From the NCBI GenBank assembly GCA_018340375.1, contig JAFFJZ010000009.1:18306501-18370500 (forward strand): a DNA stretch of 64,000 bases. Reading direction: 5' to 3'. The notes under the pieces are model-generated. The model was not told where the DNA came from and made no database searches. It saw only the letters and a list, made by a program, of their open reading frames with translations. Positions 56,061 through 64,000 of this stretch are shown here, one piece after another. Each line of letters opens with the position of its first letter. The first letter of the stretch is position 1. This DNA comes from Gonatopus flavifemur (taxonomy: Eukaryota; Arthropoda; Insecta; Hymenoptera; Dryinidae). The position numbers and the translations under genes were made by a program.

Positions 56061-57181
56061 AGTTATTGTGCATTGAAAATTTTGTAAATGAAGTTAATGT
56101 CAGTTTAGGTGTATATATACACGGTAGCGCCTGACAAGAACTTTTGCGTTTTTCCAAGTTTTTTTCATGTACTTGGCGTCTCTTGATATATGTACGTATA
56201 CAACTCAAGAGTTGTTTCAAATTCGTGGGTATGAGTTCAAAGTTATTTGATTGATCAATTCTTTTCTATTTTCCGTATATCATAGGTCGCTCAGAAATGA
56301 CCAATGAAAATACTTTGAAGGTCTTAGTAAACAAAATTAAAGAACCTAATAATGGGAGGTTTGTGAACGTTTGCCTTGGACTATGGGACATTGACGAAAA
56401 TCGGTGGAGGAAATGAGTAAATTGATAACTTCAGAGGCAGAAAAATTGAAATAATGATATCTCCATAATGCTGCAAGCAATCTGGATGATATTGAGCTCA
56501 ATCGAAAGCTTACATTCGAATTATGTAATGAAAGTGTGATCATTTTTGAGTGACATGCAACAGATTAGGAGTTATTGTATCTTCAACATTTTTCAAGCAG
56601 GGTGAGTCGGTGTATCGGCGTAAAGATACACAGTAGCATCTCGTGCATGTACGGGTATATACGGGTATATTTTCATGTACTCCTTTCTTGTGCTTGGCTC
56701 GAGACACTACCGTGTCTCTTGATCAGTTCCAAATCGGTATTGAAAATCTATCCACATCAAATCGACAGTTCATGAATCCATATCAGTTATTGTGCACTAT
56801 GCAATGACGTTATTATCAAATTAACAGTGAATATCAATTAGTTCCAAATCAATACTGAAGATTAGTCAATATTGAATCGACAGTCCATTAGTGTATATCA
56901 GTTATTGTGCACTGAACAATAACGTTAATATCAAATCACAGGACATATCAATTAGTTTCAAATCAGTACTGCGAATTAGTTGATAATAAATTAACAGTCC
57001 AATCATGTATAGCAATCCCTACGCACTGAGCAATAACGTTGATATCAACCTCACTTTAAATATCAATTATTTCCAAATGAGTTCTCGAAGTCTATTCACA
57101 TCAGATCATTTTTCCAACCTTAACAACCTTCTATATACTTTTTCCATTTTAGTAATCACTTTTTCAAAATTTCCATCTCAA
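56061..57181. other. AT-rich stretch with loose repeats
   Basis: From 56740 to 57080 phrases like TCCAAATCAGTACTGAA and ATTGTGCACTGAGCAATAACG recur about four times at roughly 90-110 bp, a degenerate tandem repeat. No gene. Confidence 0.4.
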
Positions 57182-58011
57182 CCCTGCTAAATTTTCCCAA
57201 TAAAGAACGATACAAAACGATATATTTTTTCTATAGTTTTCAATGAGGTTTCTGAAGACGGAATTTCAGGAGTTATATCGTTATTGAACGATAGAACTCT
57301 ATCGTTCCTGACTGTTTTCTATGATAATTCAAAAGAATGTATGGGATTTTATCGTGAAATTCGTATAGAAAAAGTGCTACCCGTACAGCACAATCACCGA
57401 TTCCCCACCCAGGACTCCGGTGGACTTGAGGTGGAGAATCAATGGAGAAATGAGAGCCGTGGAAATAAAGGAGAAATAAGGGAGAGTCTCCGTTGAGGCG
57501 ACGGAGAGGTGACGTGGATTTGTTCACCCCCTTTATTTTCAATGAGATTTATGTTAGTGGATTCACTCACTGAAATTTGGTTGTGTAAATCGACAGATAT
57601 GAATTTTATTGACAATAAAGGGGGCCGACAAATCCACGTCGCCTCTCCGTTGCCTCAACGGGGACTCTCCCTTATTTCTCCCTTATTTCCACGGCTCTCA
57701 TTTCTCCACTCATTCTCCACCTCCAGTCCACCGAAGTCCTGGGTGGAGAATCGGTGGTTGTGCTGTACGGGTACTTATTCTGGAACACATAACTATTTTT
57801 TTCCAAATAACTGGTACTCTTCTTATACGAGTTTCACGATAAAATCCCATACATTCTTTTGAATTTTTATAGGAAACGATGAGGAACAATAGAGTTCTAT
57901 CGTTCAATAAGGATATAACTTCGTAAATTCCGTATTCAGGAACCTCATTGAAAAATATAGAAGAAATTTATCGTTCTGTATCGTTCTTTATGGGGACAAT
58001 TTAGCAGGGAA
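57182..58011. mobile_element. 830-bp fold-back element
   Basis: Ends CCCTGCTAAATTTTCCCAAT are inverted at 57992-58011 (one mismatch region). Arms of about 350 bp pair around a loop near 57545-57612 and include ACAGCACAATCACCGATTC and CTCTCCGTTG blocks. Frames inside are arm sequence, not genes. Related fragments: 45100-45540 and 61520-61700. Confidence 0.85.
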
Positions 58012-58780
58012 TGCAAGATCGTTGAGAGTTTCCTTTTGTCTACAATTAAACAATAGTATTCTTATCAAATCATTTTTATACCTAAATATACTCATTGACG
58101 CTCGTTCTTTCCCATCGGATGCAGAATGTAATATTCCGTGTACCGAATTTCATCGACCTTACAATATATTGATCTCTATTCTTACGTGAAAAACAGTTCG
58201 TTTAATTCATCACTTATAACTTTTCCACGCAAAGAATCAGGAAATTTCCGATTTTTTGCCAAAATCGATGGGCGCGACCTCTAAAAAAATTCTTTTATCT
58301 ATAAAAATTCAACTGGTATCTTTTTTATCCAAATAAAAAACATATCAGGAAATGAACGACGGGAGAGGAAGAAAATTCTTTTGTCAAATACCTCAATATC
58401 CATAAAACATCCTCGTAACATTCACAATATTCCGTACAGTATGTACACAGAGATAAAAACTAACAATAATATTGTTGAATTGACAATAAAATATTGTTAT
58501 ATATCAACCCACAATAAATATCGTAAAAATAAGACCGTCACCATTGCTAAATTGGTAACAATATCATATTGTCAACATTATTAACAATTCAAATATTCAA
58601 TTTTGCAATATCATGTGGTTATACCAATAATTCATATTTACCTATTTTGAAAAATATTACTTTTGAGTGAGGAAAAAAGTTCCTCATCGGAATTCATCCC
58701 TGCAAACATTCTATTACGATCTGGTTTGATTCATATCTGAAGGGAAGCTGATTGTAAGTTCAAATGTTGGAAAGTTGTTT
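58012..58780. other. AT-rich stretch
   Basis: Near 58435-58620 AACAATATTGTTGA-like inverted words suggest a decayed AT-rich palindrome. No gene. Confidence 0.4.
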
Positions 58781-58870
58781 TAGCGAGATTCGAACCTTGA
58801 TCCTCCGAGTGGGAATCAAAGCTTTTATCAGATCAGCAGATCTCCAAGGTGACAACTGAGTACCTCAATT
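58781..58870 (-). repeat. tRNA-derived SINE fragment
   Basis: On the minus strand a B box GGTTCGAATCTCG and a tRNA-like A-box region (GGAGATCTGCTGATCTGAT) are present. No clean cloverleaf. Confidence 0.55.
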
Positions 58871-59109
58871 GCCATTCATGGTAATCATCGACTTTGTTGA
58901 GAGTTAACGATGCGAATATATTCAAGACAAACATAAAATTGTGCACATTGAATAAAAATGAATTAGGATTTGAATCACAGGAATTTTCTCAGAAACGAAT
59001 GGAACTCGTCAAATTTGTTCTCTAAACTCATGTGAGGTTTGTTAATCTATTTTTCTCATCACCGTTATCTGATAAAAGACGCGAAGTGGTTGGAAGTGGT
59101 TTCATGAAA

Positions 59110-59215
59110 ATTCACTGGGCAAGGATTGGACCCGGGACCTGCGAGTGAGAAACAGAGTCTCTATCACATCAGCTAATCTCCGAGTTGACAACGGACCACT
59201 TAAATTCCCATTTAT
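59110..59215 (-). repeat. tRNA-derived SINE fragment, second copy
   Basis: The minus strand has GGTCCCGGGTCCAATCC (B box) and GGAGATTAGCTGATGTGATA (A box). It shares the TCCRAGKTGACAAC stretch with 58781-58870. Confidence 0.55.
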
Positions 59216-59245
59216 TGCACCAATTCTCTTGAAGTCACGCAATCC

Positions 59246-59800
59246 CAACTCTGGCTCAGTACTGGCGCCGCTTTGGTTTGCCATAACAGCCGGATTTCCA
59301 TGGACATAAGTTTAACGTAGTTCAACTACCGATTTTCTAGTTAGCCATTGCCCTACCGATCCTGGCACTCGATTGCCTATTGGATACATCGAATGCTCAT
59401 CCCAACTCTGGCTCAGTACTGGTGAAGCTTCGGCTCACCCTAATAGCCTGATCCCCATCGCTACGATTTTAACGACAATACAACATCGATTTCGTAGTCA
59501 GCCAGTGCCATATTGATACTGGCATATAGTTGGCTATCAAATCTATGAAATGGTGATTCCAACTCTGGGGCAGCACTGGCGCCGCTTTGGTTCACCATAA
59601 CAGCCGGATTTCCATGGACATAATTTTAACGTAGTTCGACTACCGATTTTGTAGTTAGCCATTGCCCTACCGATCCTGGCCCTTCATTGTCGATTGGATA
59701 TATTGAATGATCATCCCAACTCTGGCACAGTACTGGCGCGGCTCCGTTACACTACGATCCGTGTGTTTTCCGGCCAGTATTGATTCATTACTGGCCCAAC
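59246..59800 (+). repeat. 157-bp tandem satellite, about 3.5 copies
   Basis: CAACTCTGGCTCAGTACTGG starts at 59246, 59403, 59560 (variant) and 59717, exactly 157 bp apart each time. Units 1 and 3 are more alike than 2. Confidence 0.92.
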
Positions 59801-60239
59801 AATGTCTGTCCACGCCAACCATTACCGTCTCAACTCCGTCGAACATGTACAGCCAGTTGAAAAACAGTGATGGGCCTGAACAGGAACAGTTGTTTTTGCC
59901 GAAGTCTGGCAAATACAACCTTTCCAGTACTGGGCGATTTGTCAACTCCGGCAATTTCCACATGGGAGAAAATATTTTTTGCTTTTTTTTCAGATGAAGC
60001 AATCGCAAGTAATTTTGACTACCGCAAACCACTTTTTTTGGAGGCACCTCCGAAAATCGGCTGCCATCAATCCAATTTATTATATTTTTCAATCAACATT
60101 TTCGAATATGTTGTTCGAAAGTGACCTAATAACATGCAATAAAAACCTGAATAGAAATTTCTTTTGTAGTACGCTGAAGAAAAAATTGAGAAAATTACCT
60201 TTTTTGTGGCCACTGAAACGCATGTAACCCCTTAATGAG

Positions 60240-60530
60240 TGAGAGGAATCCAAAGATATCATCGGTATTCTGAAAGAACCTCGTATCTCGATTTTCAACA
60301 GTTATAGGTGGTTCCATCGGAAAAATGGTCAGTACATGCTAATACACATATAAACAAGACTTTTATAAACAAAGTGTCCTTCGATTATTGTTGATTGAAC
60401 ATACTTGATCATATATAACTTGATTATATGTGTATTTAGCGTGTACTGATAATATTTCCGATGGAAACTCGATACGGTCAAAAATCGAGATACGAGGTTT
60501 TATCAGAGTACCGACGATACATTCCTCGTG
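60240..60530. mobile_element. Palindromic MITE
   Basis: ACCTCGTATCTCGATTTT and TTCCATCGGAAA on the left are matched inverted on the right; arms about 110 bp, centre near 60385. Confidence 0.75.
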
Positions 60531-60959
60531 GCAAAAATATAAGTTTATGGGAAAAATTGTTCTAAAGCACGGAGTCAATTTTGAGATCACAAGTAGAATG
60601 TGAATATTCAAATACTTTCTGTACAACTGAGTAGCATTGTATAGGGAAAAAAACAAACTGTTAGGAAGTAATTTAGAGAGAATCGGTATCGTTCTTTGTG
60701 GATTCAATTGATTTGATTATCAAGATTATCAAAAATTCATGAATTCATTGAATTTTTTTCAGAGATTGTAAGATTCCCATTATAAGAAATTCATACAACT
60801 GGAAATGAGTCAAAAGCAGTCCGTACGGACATAATATATGAAAACGGTGTTGAATTATATTCGAACTGATTTTTAAAGCCGTAAACCTTATGCTAATCCA
60901 GTCTGCTTCACTGCACCCATATAGATTTTTATTTGTCCAACTTCGAAATGATGAATCTT

Positions 60960-61098
60960 CTCCCGACGCTTATAACGAGAGGTGAATTCCTAATCTCGAA
61001 ACAGCATGAGAGTGGGGGTAGCGCCGAACTCAGTCATGCGGACCTAATCTTTTCGACGCTTATAACGGGTACTCCTATAACGAGAGGCTACTGTATTC
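60960..61098. repeat. pogo/Tigger-like MITE remnant
   Basis: Inverted, the right end reads TACAGTAGCCTCTCGTTATA, resembling pogo-group ends; GACGCTTATAACG recurs at 60964 and 61060. The left end is poorly defined. Confidence 0.45.
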
Positions 61099-62527
61099 CT
61101 TCATTACATGAGAATTAGTATCACCCTCACATTTTCATGGTTTTCTATTGAAAAGATTTTTTCCTCATGTCAGTGAATTGTTTAATAATAATGGAATGGT
61201 ATTTTTCTACCCTGGAGGAAAAATGTAGTTGAAAATAAAGAAACATCCATTATTCATCCCTTTCAAACAATCTCATTGAACATCATAAAATATCAAACAA
61301 TATGCTCCATTGATGGAAAATAAATATCAATTTTGGCATATTCAAGTAATGATACAATGAATACAAGTTAACTCTTCCCTCTCAGAGGAATGGAATTTTC
61401 GAACTAAGGATCCCAATTCATGTCCTATATTCGATGGAGGGTTCCTCAAAGATGTTCGATTTCATACAATTTTCAGCTGGAAAATTCTTGTCTATCCTGT
61501 AAAAAAATTTCCGTTGGAAGGAATTTAAAATCGTACATACCCTAACAGCATACCCACCGATGTCCACGTCACATCTCCGTGGAAGCGGAATGGAGAAAAG
61601 GGAGACGTGGATACAAGGCGAATGGACAGAGAAGCGACGTATAGGTGGAGAGAAATGTCCGGGGATCGGTGATTGTGCTGTACAAGTATGAATACGATTT
61701 TTGTGTATTTGGCTATTGAAAACATTCGATATGAATACCTTTCAATTGTAATTTTTCTCAATTCCTTCTCGAAGATTCAAATTTCCTTTTGTCGATTGTT
61801 CTCAATAATGAATCCCTCCGAGAGTATGAAGTGACACGGGAGAGTAAATGAAACAGTATCTAAGCGCAGAAAAAGCAGGAATTCAAACATTTTACGCTTC
61901 ATTTGTTCCAAAGTTCGCTTCCGATGAGCAGAAATTTTCACCAGGGCCAACCATTGAAATTTGTGCACTTAAATTCCCATCAATTCCTAACCTCTTTCAC
62001 GACTCAATTGGAATTTTATTCCGTATCACCCCAAGTCTATGCGGTTTGTTGAAACACTTAAATTATTTGGAATGTAAATTACTGAATCTCTTGATTCGCC
62101 CGAATGCACCCCAAGAAAACCAAGATCTTCGAACATTCGTGAACCGTTCACGTACATTCGTTGAATGCTTATTGAATGTTTGACGGCCATCTTGTTCTTT
62201 TGGGGCAAAGAGCTCTCAAATTACATTTCCAGTTGAAAAAGCTGATGTCCGAAATTAATTTGTATTTGTATTCCTCCCAAGGTATTCAGAAATCGTATTC
62301 GTTCTCATTGGAATCCCCAGTTCCCTTGAATGGATAATTTTTCACAAGCTACATATTTTTTCATAATATGTCTTGAAAAGTGAATATAAAAAAGTGTACA
62401 TGTTTGAAATCATTGTTTTGCGTGAATCTTCGCATTGAGTTCTAGGCAATTCACATCCAAGCGAGTAATATAAAGAACAGTAAAGTGAGACTCATCCAAT
62501 GGATGTGTTAATTGAAATCGTTATAGA
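61099..62527. other. Stretch without a recognised gene
   Basis: A degenerate piece of the 57182 fold-back family lies near 61520-61700 (GGTGATTGTGCTGTAC). The 111-codon frame at 61848-62183 has no motif. Confidence 0.35.
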
Positions 62528-62658
62528 ATCCCCAAGAGAACACAAACCTTCAGGAACGTTCATTGAATGTTCCTGGACGTGTAGGAACGTTTAATGAATG
62601 TTCCTGGACGTGCGGGAACGTTCAATGAACGTCCCTGAAGGTTTGTGTTCTCTTGGGA
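62528..62658. repeat. 131-bp palindrome of iterated AACGTTC units
   Basis: The arms CCCAAGAGAACACAAACCTT and AAGGTTTGTGTTCTCTTGGG are perfect inverses. Between them GGAACGTTCATTGAATGTTCC is iterated three times at about 34 bp. Confidence 0.85.
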
Positions 62659-63181
62659 ATATTTGGATTGATTTCAAACGTTTGTCATATATTTTTGAAT
62701 GTCAATCAATCCACATGTTGTTCCGATATTTTTCTATAATTGTTTGAGTGTTCCTCTCTCAATTCTATGTCTAAATACATTGAAGATAATCCAATCACTC
62801 ATGCTACACGTGAATATGATGGATGATAAATGTTTGAACATTATTATTCTCACATAATACGATCTATGTAGGATTACTGGTTAGAGTGAGATAGCAACGA
62901 CAAAACGAAGGCTCCATTCTTGGAACAAGTGTAACAATCTAGGATAAATAAATGAGATCATTTGATTTATACTGTAGGGAATATCTGAGATAGTAATTCG
63001 TCCGAATGATGAAATATCTTGTATCAAAACTCATAGGTGTTCAAGATATAAAAATAAGATGTGAAATCAATATGAGCTACCAAGTAAATTTAGTCATTTG
63101 AATATTGTGTGAACGATTTTTGACATATTGTCACTTCAGTGAGTTTAAACTGTATCCAAAGGGATTCATTTGAACTTGTGC
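62659..63181. other. AT-rich spacer, nothing recognised
   Basis: No structure seen. Confidence 0.35.
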
Positions 63182-63483
63182 CCTAGTGAAGTAGTAAAAA
63201 TGATTCATATAACACCACATATAAACCATATACGATAATGTATGGATAGAGGTTTCATATATGACCACATGTAATTCATATGTAATCCATATTCAATGCA
63301 TATACGGCGCATATATATGTCAACCTATGTGCATGTACGGACCATATATGCATCGTATATGCGTCGTATATGCATTGAATATGGATTACACATGAATTAT
63401 ATGTGGTCATATATGAAACCTCTATCCATATATGATCGTATATGGTTTATATGTGGTCTTATATGAATCATTTTTACTAGGGT
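63182..63483. mobile_element. About 300-bp near-perfect palindromic MITE rich in ATATG
   Basis: The ends CCCTAGTGAAGTAGTAAAAA and, inverted, CCCTAGTAAAAATGATTCAT begin arms of about 145 bp made of CATATATG/CATATACG words. Confidence 0.88.
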
Positions 63484-64000
63484 GAAATAAAAATTGTTCA
63501 AACAAATTGTGAACATTTTTCTCCTGTGGATGTTCATCTCCTAACTAGATATGCTATTTCCAATAGTTACTTTTCCCGCAGGCCACACAGTCTCGCCATG
63601 AGCATTAGGCAATATAACAACTCTATTCTTCAGTTCTCTACTCTCAAGTGTCAGTGTATTTTGTTTCATTTTTGACGTGAGAGGGTTGAAAAAGTTGGTA
63701 TGAAATAAAAGAAAATTGAATTCTCAAAAATTACCAAAACAAATATTTGTTCATGATTTATTTGGAGATTCGTTTTTCCATTACCCACCTTTTATGGATG
63801 ATAATTCTTTCCTCTATTCACCCAGAAGTATGTCAGATCTTCGACAACCCCTAATGAATGTGCCCAGGGGTGTGGAATGCTCCTCGTCATCACCCCTACA
63901 ACGAAATCGTGACTTTGATCTCAAGTGCGAGTACGCGTGAAAACCGTTATGTGCAAATAATTTTATTTCGATATATCCCTGTGTCAAAATACCACAGTTT
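63484..64000. other. Right edge, nothing recognised
   Basis: A 74-codon frame at 63716-63940 (first codon TTG) has no motif I recognise. It could be the edge of something outside the window. Confidence 0.3.

Noticed and set aside
57273..57842. Frames with shared HRSPGWRIGGCAVRV-like peptides on both strands
   Set aside because: They come from the two arms of the fold-back element.
59110..59215. Functional tRNA gene on the minus strand
   Set aside because: B box is good but stems do not close; a related fragment lies 330 bp away, so a SINE piece is more likely.

Overview
This window is eukaryotic, almost certainly from an insect. It is AT-rich, has no operon-like gene packing, and carries BEL/Pao and Ty3/Gypsy LTR retrotransposons, an RTE-like LINE, mariner, hAT and Transib DNA transposons, and many short palindromic MITEs. 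I found no convincing host gene, no rRNA or genuine tRNA gene and no CRISPR. Lineage within insects is not resolved; a large, repeat-rich hymenopteran genome is a guess.

Layout. (1) 1-11.3 kb: a minus-strand RTE-like LINE copy survives as four pieces in the correct order (10843-11330, 5129-5187, 2549-2925, 1-54). Later insertions separate them: a 2.5-kb element with long inverted ends (55-2548), a 172-bp CTCTGAAT satellite, a hAT-type pseudogene, a second, plus-strand LINE copy (7.85-10.16 kb) and many MITEs. (2) 12-15.3 kb: two opposing arms of a hAT-like family around a 120-bp tandem array. (3) 18659-23492: a structurally complete Transib transposon. It has a perfect 5-bp target duplication (CATTC), inverted ends beginning with the V(D)J heptamer CACAGTG, and one open 710-codon RAG1-like transposase on the minus strand with all expected catalytic and zinc residues. 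(4) 24-26 kb: a broken copy of an uncharacterised arthropod repeat protein, followed by nested palindromes. (5) 28-37 kb: an internally deleted BEL/Pao remnant (minus) and then a full-length, mutated BEL/Pao element (29744-36832) with LTRs and 5-bp duplication ACATT. (6) 36.8-50.6 kb: a Gypsy gag-protease region split by a 10.8-kb hAT-like element (39334-50119) with about 1-kb near-identical inverted arms, 8-bp duplication AGTGTGAG, no recognisable transposase and an interior full of MITEs. (7) 51-64 kb: a mariner pseudogene, several tandem-repeat arrays (GTCC-rich, 178-bp, 35-bp, 157-bp), tRNA-derived SINE fragments and large palindromic elements.

The region is a nested transposon graveyard. 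The youngest events appear to be the Transib insertion (open frame, perfect duplication) and the 10.8-kb hAT-like insertion (arms nearly identical by eye, perfect duplication). The most interesting object is the Transib element, a relative of the source of RAG1 whose ends look like recombination signal sequences. All homology calls are from motif recognition by eye; no search was run.
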